Source: Nansenia antarctica (taxonomy: Eukaryota > Chordata > Actinopteri > Argentiniformes > Microstomatidae). From it: a stretch of 64,000 nt of DNA. The translations under genes and the position numbers were made by a program. The stretch's first letter is position 1. Each line of letters begins with the position of its first letter. Under the pieces are notes generated by a model. It saw only the letters and a list, made by a program, of their open reading frames with translations. It was not told the DNA's origin and did not search any database. This document shows positions 43,301 to 57,300 of the stretch, in pieces. Location of the stretch: the NCBI GenBank assembly GCA_963989245.1, contig OZ022339.1:14618489-14682488 (forward strand), in the 5' to 3' direction.

Positions 43301-45698
43301 TGACTGTGGCTTTAATGCTGCTATTTAAACACTGACCATGTTTGACTTGAATCCTATTGCTTAATTGTCTTTCCTAAAATACAACACTGCCCCTTTAAAA
43401 CCTCAGTCAGACCCCAGCCAGCTGGTGTGTCTATCTTGCATTGAACAACACACTAAGCTGTTGAGCTACAAAATTAGTTTTCAGGTCCTGCCATATATAC
43501 AATAATGAACTGTGAGACCCCTGTCTCTGTGTTCCCTCCAGCTGCTGTGCTGCTGCTTGTGCCCAATGTGTGGTTCACACCTAGTGAAATATATATCTCT
43601 GAAATTATACATAGGAAGTTATTTGATTTGGTGGACATATTATTACATTATGCGATCGTGTACTTGTCCATCCTTTGGGCCGGCCCGATTAGAAGACGAT
43701 ACATATTAACATAGTTAATGAATCTTTTAAAAACAACAATTAATCAAGTTTGTATGGCGTAATGTGGATGTCCTGGTCTTTTATCAAATATGGTGGATAC
43801 CTAATGTTTATAAATGAAATGTGAAAGAATATATTTCCAATAACATGACATGAAACATGAGTTTGCAGTCTCTGTACAGCTTGTCCTATTTAACCCTACA
43901 GGTGGAGAACTTCATTTCCTTCAAATTGGAGGCCTGTGTGACGATATAGATGACGGCGACATTTTCGTCGACGGCCCCCTTTCTAAAGGGGTGGAACAGC
44001 TACTGGAGGGGACGAAGCCCCCCTCCAACCCCTCCAGCCCTGGGATCTCAGGTAGGACAGACCTGCCAAGCCTCATCTCTGCTCTTGAACAGCTGTGTTG
44101 TTTTATCTCTCGTTTGCCGGTCTTGAAAAGAGGCAATTACATGGCAATTACATGGGTATTACATGGGTATTTAGAAAACGTCGCTCAACATGTTGGTTCA
44201 CATGGATGGTTCTTCCTTGTTATGTGTGGGTTAGGGGTTTGGGTTATTTGTTATCTATGTTGATGCTTTTTTTTTCTCCTTTGTGTTATAATTTGTGATG
44301 TTATATATCAGTGTTTCCTCTACATGCACGATGGAATTTCCTCCGCCACCATTCAGATTTCTCAAAAAAAAAAAAAAAAAAAATTAGGCCGCTTTTCAGA
44401 CCTTCACATCGCTAGACACACCCACAAGCGCGAAGCGACGCGCTTGCAAAACTGTTTTGTGATTGGTCGAATACATCTAGGCTGCGTGTAGTCTACAAAC
44501 TACTTCAAATGTTACAATATGCGCGACGACGGTGCTGGATCCTGGATCTGTGCATCGGTGTGCAGGAAGAACACGGAGCAGGCGCCAGACCAGACTAGAT
44601 GATCGTGGAGTGAAGATATTATGAAAGTGTACGTGCTTGTCGATCACCCGTCGCATCGCGTACGCTTTAATAATCTCTTCACTCCACAATCATCTAGTCT
44701 GGTCTGGCGCCTGCTCCGTCTGTTTTTCTTCCTGCACACAGGTAAACAGATCCAGGATCCAGCAGCGTCTTCGGGCTCGCGCAAACAAACCCGGCGAATT
44801 TTTTTACTTGCCCCAGGCAAGCGTTACTGTTGAACCCTGCTGATACATGATTCTTCCCTGCACATTGACAATGTTTTCTCTCTCCTCTTTCTTCTGCGTT
44901 GTGAAGGGATCCACTGCAGCGTACACGAAAAGCGGCTACTGTGTCAACCGCTCCCCATAATAGTTACAACAACCATAAAGCCTCCATAATGATAATGAAA
45001 AGAAGGGGAGACGAATTTTTTATTGACAACGGAATTACATGCTGGAAAAACATGCAGACACAGACAATAAGAGACACACGGGAGAAGTACGGGAAAACAT
45101 TTTATTTTTTTGGGCCATCCTCGAGTTTTGGCTGAAATTACGTCGTTGTTTTGAGCGCGCGTGCGGTCAACGCTACCCGCCACCATTGTAAAAATTCCTG
45201 GAGGAAACACTGTATATGTTTGGGTTATTCTTCTTTGCTATATATTTTTGGGATGATTTCTTGTATACATTTTGTGTGGACCCCAGGAAGAGTTAATGGG
45301 TATCTTTAATAAATCAAATCAAATGTCTTCACTGTAAAACATATAATATGGCGATTGATATAACAGTCCAGACCATGAGAAGCCATAATAATCTCTAGTC
45401 TGCTTCCTGGCCTCAAGCCTTCTCTGTCTGTCCCCCGTACAGGAGTTGACCTCCTGGTCGACCAGGCGCTGGGTGTGGAGAGCCTGACGTCGCTGGTGGA
45501 GCTGACGCGCTTCGAGACGCTGACGCCGCGCTTCTCTGCCACGGTGCCGCCCTGCTGGGTGGAGGTGCAGCAGGAGCAGCAGCAGCGCCGACACCCCCAG
45601 CACCTCCACCAGCAGCACCACGGAGACGCCGCCCAGCACACACGCACCTGGAAGCTGCAGAGCGACAGGTGTGGTGTGTGTGTCTGTGTCTGTGTGTC

Positions 45699-45736
<38 letters not shown>

Positions 45737-48295
45737 TGCGCGTGTATGCGTTTGTTGGTCAGTGTGGTTGAGTATAGAAACATTGTCAGACACACATGTC
45801 TACATTTGTCCGTCCTCTGTCCTGTGTAGCTCCAGCTGGGATGAACACGTGTTTGAGCTGGTCCTCCCCAAGGCCTGCATGGTGGGCCACGTGGACTTCA
45901 AATTTGTCATGAATGCCAACATCACTAACATTCCTCAGATCCAAGTCACCCTACTAAAGAACAAGGCCCCAGGGTTGGGCAAGGTCAACGGTGAGGACGC
46001 ACTACTTACTCTACTTGCTTATTGAAGGCAGTGATGTACTTGATCCCTTGCGCCTTCATTTTATGCTTAATTTTCTATTATCATATCTAAAAAGATGGCG
46101 GCGTGACCCCATAGAGTAATAAAAACGTGTTTCGGGAGATATATTGTTTTAATCATTTATTATCATGTTTGAAATCAAATCAAATACGAATTGATCTTCC
46201 TATTTGGCTTTCACCTACCTACAGTACCTTCCAATAACAGATGTTCTCTTCTCTGTGCAGAGACGGCAGTTGACAGACAGATCTCCTTCCCTCTGTCTCA
46301 TGTCCTCCATGCCAATGGGGAGAGGAACGGTCAGCCGCTCTTGCATGACTTCACTGACGACATCCAGTTCATGGACATCGAGGAGACGCCAGGTAGAGTT
46401 AATGCCACGGACCGACATTGGCCATAAGAGTCGATAGACACTGCTGTGTATTGGCCTTAGACAAACTCTATTGGATACTTATGGGATAGGAGTCAACCCT
46501 TGGGGTAGATTCACATACCTGGCCATTTGTTGGAAAATGTGCATAGAAATAACAAGGTCATAATACTCACTTCAGGCACTCGCCTAATAATTGTGCACGC
46601 AGTGTATAGTATATCCTCTAGGTCTCTTGGGAGTTTTCCCCTATCAAAGGCACATGTCAGACTCTTGGGAGGGGTTCATGCTGGTCCTCTTCCATCTCCT
46701 CCAGGCTCAAGGCTCTGCCTCTTCCTGGAGGACCATAAGGAGGACATCCTGTGCGGCCCTGTGTGGCTGGCCAGCGGACTGGACCTCTCCGGCCACGCAG
46801 GCATGCTGAGCCTCACCAGCCCCAAGCTGGTGAAAGGTAACAACGCCTACCTGCAGCATTTCACATCCTTTACATCCACAACTCAATAGGCGGAGGAGGG
46901 ACATTATGTCCTCCCAGAGTTGTTTGTGTTCTGCTTCTTCTTTTTTTTCCCCACAGAGACCAAAATAATCGGATCAGTATCTAAACTCTCTCAGTATGTA
47001 AACTGTCTCTCAGTGTAGTTGTTCTGTTCCCTGCAGGCATGGCCGGGGGGAAGTACCGCTCCTTCCTGGTGCACATCAAGGCAGTGAGCGACAAGGGCAT
47101 GGAGGAGAGCCCCAGACCCGTGGTGCGCATGCCCGTCACCAAGCCCCTGAGCAGCAAGGTCCACGCCCTCTCCACCCTGCTGCAGAGGGCCACAGCCACC
47201 AAGGTACTGCTGGGCACAGCCAGCCAGGCCACCAACCCTCACCTCAGTCACTCTGAGACAGACATGTACGCAGGGAAAGACGTTGAGAAAAGCACGGTTA
47301 TTAACGGTTATGAAGATGATATTACATTTCAGCACAGTAAGCGTCAGACATCTAGGCTCAGAGTATGATGCCTTAGATGCTGAGTCATCGAAAGAAACAA
47401 AAGACGAACAAATATTAATTTATTTGATATATACGTCTATCAAAGTGACAGCAAATTGTATTTTCTTTCTCTTCAAAATCGGAATGTTTAATAGGACACT
47501 GTTTTAAATGTGCATGCAGATGTCTGCCTTGAGTTGAGCTCTCTCCTTTGTCTCCACCTGCTGGTAGAATAGTGCCATTACCAGATGTTTAGACTGAAGC
47601 ACTTAGGGTTGAAGTAGTTTCCTCATACCAATGTCCCACCATTCCGCTCTGAGGAGTCGTCCATATGCATGTTGTCCATATTTAGACCATCTCTCTGTCT
47701 TGTGTAGGAAAAGGCCTCCACATCTAAAGGAGAGGGTCCCACTCAGTCCAAAAAACCTGACAACCTCCGTGGCTGTGACCTGCTCCAGGAGGTGTCTGTC
47801 ACAATCAGACGGTTCAAGAAGACCTCCTTACCCAAAGAAAGGTGAAACCCCTCCCTTATAGCCTAGCCTAGACTAGAGCTGGGGCAACTCCCTTACACAC
47901 CTGATTACACTGGTCTTCCTCTGTTTAGTGCACTTGTCTTCCTCTTACACTGAATCAGCTCTCAGTTGTGTTGTCTCTTAGATTTGTCAATTGCTTCTGT
48001 TATCTTTTTTCTTTCTTCTTATTATTTTTCTTTTATTATTATTTTTACATCATAGCTGTGTGTAGCCCCACCAATAACTAAAACCCTAACCAGATAAGAG
48101 AGCTAACACATCCATCGCCCTGACGTGTATTCCAGAGTCCAGCGCTGTGCCATGCTGCAGTTCCCAGACTTCCATGAGAAGCTGCTGAAGGGACTGTGTA
48201 AGCAGGCGGAGGAGGGCCCAGGCACGGAGCACGCCCAGAGCCTCATCCTAGACACTCTCTGCTGGTTGGCCGGGGTCTACTCCAACGGACCCTGC

Positions 48296-48340
<45 letters not shown>

Positions 48341-50172
48341 AAAGGATAATCACGTTATAATGATGATGAGTTCTGCCCTGGAATTTTGAACAGCCTGGCA
48401 CTGGATTGCAGTATCAAAACCTGACTCACTTTTATGTCAAAATGCACCAAAAAATACAGCTGAAACACTAAATTCTCTGAGGAACATCATCATTAACAAC
48501 TATGTCCTTGGTGATCAAATATAGTTCAGTTTGCCTTGATATATTTACATAGTGGTGCCGGCAAGTTCACAGTGTGTGGCGCAGTGCCACTCTTCCATTC
48601 TTTGAAGAGAACCCTGAACTTATTTGGTAACTGACCTGCTCATTGTTTATATCAGATATGTTACTGCTATAGAGCTAAATATAGTTAAATACTAAATATT
48701 TTGTCATATGTCATATACAGATAGAAGATTACATTTCCACATATTTCTTGCTCTCAATCAATGTTAAAATCTTATTTCTTTTCTCTGACAGCTTGAGAGA
48801 AGGAAGGGAGGGATTGTTGCCGAAAACAAGGAGATGGCTGCCTGACATTGTCCGGGTGTGCTTTTTTGAGGCTGGCAGGAGTATAGCCCACAAATGCGCA
48901 CGCTTTCTAGCACTTTGTATTAGGTGAGAGATGTGTGCTTTTCATGACTAAATATATTGAAAGTTATATTGAAAGTTTACCCAATGATTTGTAACTGGCT
49001 TTTGTCATTTCCCCCCCCCCCAGCAATGGAAAAGGGGACCCTTGTCAGCAGGGCTTTGGCATCGATCTTCTGAAGGCTCTGCTGGACAATATGCCTTACT
49101 TGCCTGCAGCAGCAACAGGTGGTGAGTAGGACACCACAATGACACCGCAATGACACCAGAATGACGCGGCAATGACGCGGCAATGACCCTGCAATGATGC
49201 CACAATGACACATCTGGTCAGATGCCAAACTGCGTTTCGTTGTCTTTGTACTTAGTTACTTGTACCTGTAATTAAAACGCCACTTGTACTTAAATCTGAA
49301 TGGTGATTCCCGTCATATTGTTCTTTTTAATAAGCACACTGTTTCCTCCCTGTCTCTCAGGGTCAGTGTTCTGGTACTTTGTGCTCCTGAACTACGTGAA
49401 GGACGAGGACCTGGCTGGCTGCAGCACAGCCTGCGCCTCCCTGCTCACCGCAGTCTCCCGGCAGCTGCAGGACCGCCTCACCCCCCTGGAGGCTCTGCTG
49501 CAGACCAGGTGAGCCATTTATAGACCACCTGTCAGTCCCCTGCAACTAACAGAGACTTGGCGTTTTAAATAAAGCAGAAACTCAGAATAGCTGTTGCCGG
49601 TTTCACACACAACCACCTTGTCTGGTGTGTGCGCGTCTGTGCGTGCGTGCGCTTTTGTTTAGAATCCAGCTTATTGTTTTTGGGGGGGCTTTTCACCACA
49701 GATACGGCTTGTACAGCTCTCCCTTCGACCCTGTGCTGTTTGACCTGGAGGTCAGTGGCTCCACCTGTAAGAATGCCTTCAACAGCAGCATCGGTGTCCA
49801 GTCAGATGAGATCGACCTTTCAGACATCCTCTCAGGTATGCGGCACGCACCCATTATACACCCATACAGGCATGCACACAACCGCTCACACTTGACTGAA
49901 ACCTGAATTTGATTCAGGTGCAATTTGATACACCCCAGTCTCTCTGGATAGTGAAGTGTGACAAGAGACTCTTACCTCACTACTGATACCATCAGATCAC
50001 ACATAAGTGGGTCATACACCAATGTTGTGGTGAGTGTATTGTGACCCGTGTTTCAAGTTTCTTGTTACTTCACATTACTAGGGGTGTAACGGATCACGGA
50101 TAATCCGTGATCCGTTCGGATCGCCCTCCACGGTTCGGAACGCATGTGTACCGCGGATCAATAGCAAAATCG

Positions 50173-50210
<38 letters not shown>

Positions 50211-53200
50211 TCTTTCCTAACACCAGGGGAGCCACCCCTCCTAAATTTCGTTGTTTGGTACCTGTACTGTAGCAATGACAATAAAGACCATTCATTCATT
50301 CAAATGTAACCTGTAGAAAAACAATCATGTGCGCTTTATTCTCACTCTCTGCATGCGTACTGAGTTGACAACAACATTCATTCACTCATCTCTGTCCCAC
50401 TTATATCACGTCATATCACCCGCTAAGCAGCCTGGGTGATTGTGTAAACACACAAAAAAAGTACTCTGTTACGTACTCACTCCACGTGAAGCTGGGAATC
50501 CACAGCAACAAGTATCATGGCGAGTGCTACGTTGGCGAACTGGAAAGGCCTCCCTCGTCATTGAAATCACATGTATGGGAGCACTTTGGCTTCCCTGTTA
50601 CTTATAATAATGATGGAAGGAGGGAGGTCGATAAGAAAGTTACGGTGTGTACCCTCACGTTGCCATGATGGCAAGACGCTACCTGGCTGTGCCGGCTACT
50701 TCAGTTCCTAGCGAGAGGGTGTTCTCCACAGCAGGAGACATAGTGACTGACGGGTCTGCCCTCTCCCCAGACAATGTGGACATCCTCATCTTTTTGAAAA
50801 TGAATATGAAGTTATAAGCTTGAGGCTGCTTTGCTTTATTTACTTTTTTTTCTTACCATGTTTAAAGGATTTCACTTTATTATTTAGGTAAAGTTAGGTT
50901 TCACTTGGCAACCAGATTGCAGCAGTGATGTTATATATATATATATGTTGTTATATATATGTTGTTATATATAGATGTTATATATATGTGATATATATAT
51001 CAGTTTTGACATCTTGAATGTTGTTTTTTTGTTTCACACATTAAAAGTGGTGTTTTTACAGAATTCAAGGAAAATGTTGTTTTTATAAAAAAAAAAAATG
51101 TTTTGTGCTGATCCGAAAAATGATCCGATCCGTGACTCAAAATCCGTGACACGATCCGATCCGTGAGTTAGGTGATCCGTTACACCCCTACACATTACAC
51201 AAGGGTAAGAGAGTCCAATCCTTAGGCGTCGGTTCCTGACCTTTCAGCACAAAGACAAATAAGGCCATAGGCGTAATTCAAGATAGAAGAGTGACAATAG
51301 TACAGGACATAAGTGACAGTCAGACGGGATACAATTAGCAGTACAACTAGCAATAAAATAGGTAGTTAAAGTAGTAAAGTGTGTCTGTGTGTTCCGTCCC
51401 TCCGTAGGGAACGGTAAGGTGAGTAACTGCCCGGCGGCGGAGGGCAGCTTCACTGCGCTGACGGGCCTCCTGGAGGTGGAGCCTCTGCACTTCAGCTGCA
51501 TCTCCACCAGCGACGGCACCCGGGTGGAGAGAGACGACGCCAGCATGTTCACAGGTGTCTACCTACACACACCTCCACCCCCACACACCTCCACCGACAC
51601 ACACCTCCACGTACACACACCTCCACCTACACACACCTCCACCTACACACACCTCCACCTACACACACCTCCACCTACACACACCTCCACCTACACACAC
51701 CTCCACCTACACACACCTCCACCGACACACACCTCCACCGACACACACCTCCACCGACACACACCTCCACCGACACACACCTCCACGTACACACAACTCC
51801 ACCTACACACACCTCCACCTACACACACCTCCACCTACACACACCTCCACGTACACACACTCCCACGTACCCACCCCCCCCACCTACACACACCTCACAC
51901 CTACACACACTCCCACGTACCCACACTCCCACGCATCACCTTTCCATTCAGGTTTCTTCTCAGCATGATTATATCACCAAGGCCTGTTGTTTTGTCAGAA
52001 ATATTTGTTGATTTTCTAAACTACTGCACAAGGTGTATTCATATGCTGTGAAGGTGTTCTTTGTGAAGGGTTCTTTCTCAAGGATGTTGGAACCTTCTAA
52101 ATGAATGTGTTAGCATGTGTTAGCATGTTTTATAAAACACCCTCTAACAAAAAGCCTTCTCGACAAAGCGGTGATTGACCAGTGTGACCCTCTCCTTTCC
52201 TCATCAGTGAGTACTTTCGGAGTGACGCCAGCGGTGGGTGGTATGTCGGCGGGCACAGTGGGCGAGGCGTCGACTGCGCTGAGCTCGGCTGCGCAGGTGG
52301 CCCTGCAGTCGCTGTCCCACGCCATGGTGTCAGCAGAGCAGCAGCTGCAGGTGCTGCAGGAGAAACAGCAGCAGCTGCTCAAACTACAGCAACAGGTCAG
52401 GGACTCTAGCACCTCCAGTCTACACTAGGGGTGGGACGGTTCACGTATTTGTACCGGACATTTGTCGGTACGGGTCCTTCGGTTCGTGTGTGTACCGAAC
52501 GAATACAGCTTTACCCACGGCACGCGCAGAGCTTTTGCGTGTGTTGAAGTCATCTCAGCCAGTCCGCATGCGCGCACACGCCACAGAGAGATTATCAGTA
52601 GTTTAGCTTAAATTAGAGGTTGAAGTTCCTCCAGCATGCCTCAAGTCTCCTGTTTGGGAAAATGACCGATTCTCAGTTACCTACAGTGACGATGGACGAA
52701 GACAGGTGGATCGGACCAAAGCTAGCATTGTCCAACTGTGATGGGGTTGGCTGCATGTCAAACTTGCTCAATCATTGAGACGGCATCACGTCACAGGTGC
52801 AAGAAAAAAACTGTGAAGTGCAAGCCCAGCTCCCCCATGGTATTTAAGTAGCCACTTGCTAGCAATTCAGACCGGGCCAAAGCAATAACAAATATAGCAG
52901 CAGACCGTACTCCATTGTCGAGAACACAGGTTTTAAACATTGAAAGTAATCGCGTCTCATTACGTTAGTTCCCACTCGTCCGCATTTCAGCCAGCATTCG
53001 TCCGCGTTTCCCCTACCATTGCCTCTCAACGGAACCCCCTGCCCCCCCAAGAAAGAGGAATTATTACGGACGTAGACACCAAACATCTGACAAGCAGGCT
53101 AAAATACCCGCTTTTTTTAAACGCACCCAACCCGAATCTGGCGAGTGGCAAGCCCATAGGCTCGTTGGTAACGTTAGTCCGCCGTAGTCTCGCATAGCCA

Positions 53201-54292
53201 GACCTATCTCCACACTTCGCGCTGTGCCAGAGCTGGAGAATAATACAAGATTTTGCGCAAGTGTGCGCGCGAGACGCGAGAGTTTTTGCCGGCTGTGATG
53301 TCTGCAGATTGAAAGTAAGCAAGTTGAAACGTTAGCAAATATAATTGCAGAGTGTTCTGACAGAGAAAGTTTGTTAAAATTGGTCGTTATTATCGTGACT
53401 AGAAAGTGTCTGACTATAGTTCCATAGTGTAAATAGTGTCAAAGAACTAGCAAGCTAGCTAGCTCAGAGGTGATGAGATGAGCTAGTCTCGTCCTTGCAC
53501 ACTTGCCAGCTAAAGAGCTAACTGGAGGCACTTTATTATTTTACTTAAAGTAGATATACTATCTTTCTTATTCTGCTAGAGTTGGGCTTCATCATGGTAA
53601 TACCATAATGCCATATTTACAGTACATGGACAGTTGATTGAAGCATTGGAAATGTCTGTTTTTTATAGTTGGACATACGATTTTTTTTCAGGTGAGAGAG
53701 TAAAGTTAAAATGACATTATCTGACTGCATTGCCCACAGCAATCCAATATTCAATTGTAATTATGTTATAAATTGATATGGATCAATTTATGCCTCTTAT
53801 TAGATTATAAATACTCTGGCTGTTTTGTCTACATTTTGGTTGACAGCAAAAGGGAGAGAGGAGGATAGTGAGGGAGAGAAGGGGAGCGATAAGACGGAGA
53901 CCAGAGAGTGAGAGCAAGAACCAGGTGAGAAAGTGGACAGGTAGTCAAGACCACATAAGTAAGTAGCCTTGAGAACCGATGGTTCTGGAGCCTAATGGCC
54001 CATAGGGCAGGAGCCTATCTCCTGTTTCCGTCGCGTGAGGCGGCTTAATGTACAAGTACACCCCTGGACATGACGCTGGTATGAGGCAGGGTCTTACCCC
54101 CTGGGGGGGGGTCCATGCCACGGTCCATGCCACCCCCCCAAGGCAGCAAACCTAGGGGAAACACTGATATATGTATATGTATATGTGTGTGTGTATGTAT
54201 GTTTTGTGAATTTTTATCCTGCTGTACCGAATCGTGACTTCAAAACCGTGGTACATACCGAACCGAAATGTTTGTGTACCGTTACACCCTAG

Positions 54293-54333
<41 letters not shown>

Positions 54334-57300
54334 TCTCCTCTAGACACACACACTTATTCATTGTACCAGAGCCTCTCTGTAGCTGTGAGGGGTGTATTAT
54401 CCAAGTAGTAATCCTGTGTGTTTGGAACAGAAGGCCAAGCTGGAGGCAAAGCTGCACCAGACCACCTCTGCAGCCGCCGCCGCCGCCTCCGGCGTTGGAC
54501 CCATCCACAACTCTGTGCCTTCCAACCCCACCTCCGGCCCCGGCTTCTTCATCCACCCCTCTGACGTCATCCCCCCTACGCCCAAGACCACGCCGCTGTT
54601 TATGACGCCCCCCCTCACCCCTCCCAACGAAGCCGTGTCGGCGGCCATCAGCGTGGAGCTGGCCCAGCTCTTCCCCGGGTCCATGATTGACCCGCCGCCA
54701 GTCAACCTGGCCGCACACAAGAACAGCCAGAAAGCCAAGCCGGTCAGTCTAACGCTCTAGGTTTCAATTCCCAATATATGTGAAATGTATGACATTGCAT
54801 CGAGTAATACAAATGTTTTATGCTTTCCATCGTCTCTACGTTTGACTTGGAATGGACTGTTGTCTCTCCTGTAGAACCCCATGGGCAGCGGCCTGGCGTT
54901 AGCCATCTCCCAAGCCTCTCACTTCCTGCAGCCTCCACCACACCAGTCCATTATCATTGAGCGCATGCACTCTGGTAAGAGCCGGATACTCAACTGTGTC
55001 TTTACCTGGGGGGGGGGGGGGGGGGCGGCATCATTCTTGGTCTGTAACGTATTACGTCATCACCTCTGCCATCAAGTTTTTTCCCCTGAGTGGGGCAGTC
55101 CCACTCATATTTTTTTTTGTATTAGACAGATATAATTAAGACAGACAGGAAAGTAAGGAGAAGAAGGGAAAGAGGGTATGTCAGCAGGGAATGGGCCGGA
55201 TTCGAACCCATGCAGACATGGGCATGTGTGTGCACTGTAGAGTGCTAGACCACTGGAACACCTCAGGCCACCTGCCATTGAGTATTGACGGTGTGTGTGA
55301 CCAGTACGTCTCTGACCTCCCATCGTCTTTGCCCCAGGAGCCCGGCGGTTTGTGACCCTGGACTTTGGTCGTCCGGTGCTGCTGACAGACGCTCTGATCC
55401 CCACCTGCGGCGACCTGGCCTCCCTGTCCATCGACATCTGGACCCTGGGGGAGGAGGTGGACGGACGCAGGCTGGTGGTGGCCACGGACATCAGCACCCA
55501 CTCCCTCATCCTGCACGACCTGCTGCCCCCCCCCGTCTGCAGGTTCATGAAGGTCAGTGGGAGGGGTGGATGGAGTGGTAGTGATGGATGGATGGAGTGG
55601 TAGTGATGGAGTGATGGATGGTTGGATGGAGTGGTTGTGATGGAGGGAGGGATGGATGGTTGGATGGAGTGGTAGGGTTGGAGGGCTGGATGAAGTGGTA
55701 GGGATGGATGGATAGAGTGGTAGTGATGGAGGGATGGATGGAGGTATGTAGGGATGGATGGATGGAGGTATGTATGTATGGATGGATGGATGGGTCAGGA
55801 TGACATGTCATGACATCCAATATCACAGGTTATTATTTTAACCTGACAGGAATCTCCAAACAGAGCCCAGTAGACAATCATTGCAGTGTTTGCTCATATG
55901 TTCTTTTCCTGCCACATCCTGAGCAGTCTCCAAATGAGCTTCTGAGACTCATTCACATCTATTTTATCTTATAGCCCTCTACATGCATTTTACATGAAGC
56001 AACTGCAGCTCCTATAACCTGCCTCCTTTGCCCCCGCAACGCACAAACAGATCACTGTGATTGGTCGATACGGCAGCACCAACGCCCGGGCCAAGATCCC
56101 GCTGGGCTTCTACTACGGCCACACCTACATCCTGCCCTGGGAGAGCGAGCTGAAGCTGATGCACGACCCGCTGAGGGGGGAGACGGACGCAGCCAGCCAG
56201 CCAGACCTGGACCAGCACCTGGCCATGATGGTGGCCCTGCAGGAGGACATCCAGTGCAGGTCAGCCAGTCAGCCAGTCAGCCAGCCAGCCAGTCAGTCAG
56301 TCAGCCAGTCAGCCAGTCAGCCAGTCAGCCAGTCAGTCAGTCAGTCAGTCAGTCAGTCAGCCAGTCAGTCAGTCAGTCAGCCAGCCAGTCAGCCAGTCAG
56401 AGGAAGTATACAACTCCTGCACTGCAGTGTGTCCCACTATCTATCTACACTGCTGCTTGTGCAGTTACAGATTTCTTTAGTTTTTACCATTAAATCTTTA
56501 TTTATTCAGAACCAGTGTTTTTTTATCTGACATAACAGGTTTATATTTACCAATTCCCTATGTTGGTTTAGAGCGGATCATGTGTGTAGTAGGAAAACAT
56601 AATTATAAAGTCTACTTTCAAGCAGCACTGTATATAAATATCTCCATCTCCACACTACAGTGGAGGCTTTCCACAGATTGAGGGTTTCTTCCCGACTGGC
56701 ATACTATTTAGTATGCATGACCAGTACGCCACATCACACAATAGAGGTTGAGTTGAGTGATGTAGGGACATGGTTGTAATTACATAAATGTCAGCTCATA
56801 ATTACATAAATGTCAGCTCATTCCTAGCTGAGTGTGTGAAACATGGAACGGGCTCTTAGTTTTTCTTTTTTTTCTTTCTAGTATGTTCTTCATGTCTAGT
56901 AGAACTGTCCAGAGTCGTTGTTAACGGATGGAGCTAGTAGTGAAATGTGTCCGTTGTGTGTGGATATTGTTTCATGGATGTTACATGGTCGTCGATCTGC
57001 CTCCTCCCTGTCTCTTTAGGTACAACCTGGCTTGCCACCGGCTAGAGACCCTCCTCCAGAACATCGACCTGCCCCCCCTCAACAGCGCCAACAACGCCCA
57101 GTACTTCCTGCGCAAGCCCGACAAGGCGGTGGAGGAGGACTCGCGGGTCTTCTCGGCCTACCAGGACTGCATCCAGTTGCAGCTGCAGCTCAACCTGGCC
57201 CACCACGCCGTCCAGCGGCTGCGCGTGTCCCTGGGCGCCGGGCGCAAGCTCCTCCCCGAGGCCTACGACCCCCGCGAGCTCATCCAGAACTCCTCCACAG

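Larger units (their letters stand above)
43902..49835 (+). other. birc6: birc6 exons 11-22: end of propeller, start of helical scaffold
   Basis: Exons: 43902-44051, 45443-45668, 45830-45990, 46261-46392, 46705-46836, 47037-47203, 47708-47841, 48136-48297, 48792-48923, 49024-49121, 49361-49508, 49702-49835 (about codons 978-1569). Exon 11 carries GGELHFLQIGG. Exon 12 has the His/Gln-rich QQEQQQRRHPQHLHQQHHGD, which is conserved from human. Exons 15-16 have GSRLCLFLEDHKEDILCGPV and GMAGGKYRSFLVHIKAV. Exons 18-21 are helical, armadillo-like (HAQSLILDTLCWLAGVYSNG, FWYFVLLNYVKDEDLAGCST). The exon 12 and 18 donors run into GT repeats. Confidence 0.92.

Noticed and set aside
51389..52051. 220-codon His/Thr/Pro-rich frame, a possible repetitive protein
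   Set aside because: It is the start of birc6 exon 23 read through its donor into the 16-bp minisatellite. The THTSTYTHLH pattern is the repeat translated.
54152..54738. 188- and 113-codon minus-strand frames opposite birc6 exon 25
   Set aside because: They cross an (AC)n repeat and the antisense of a conserved coding exon; no conserved features.
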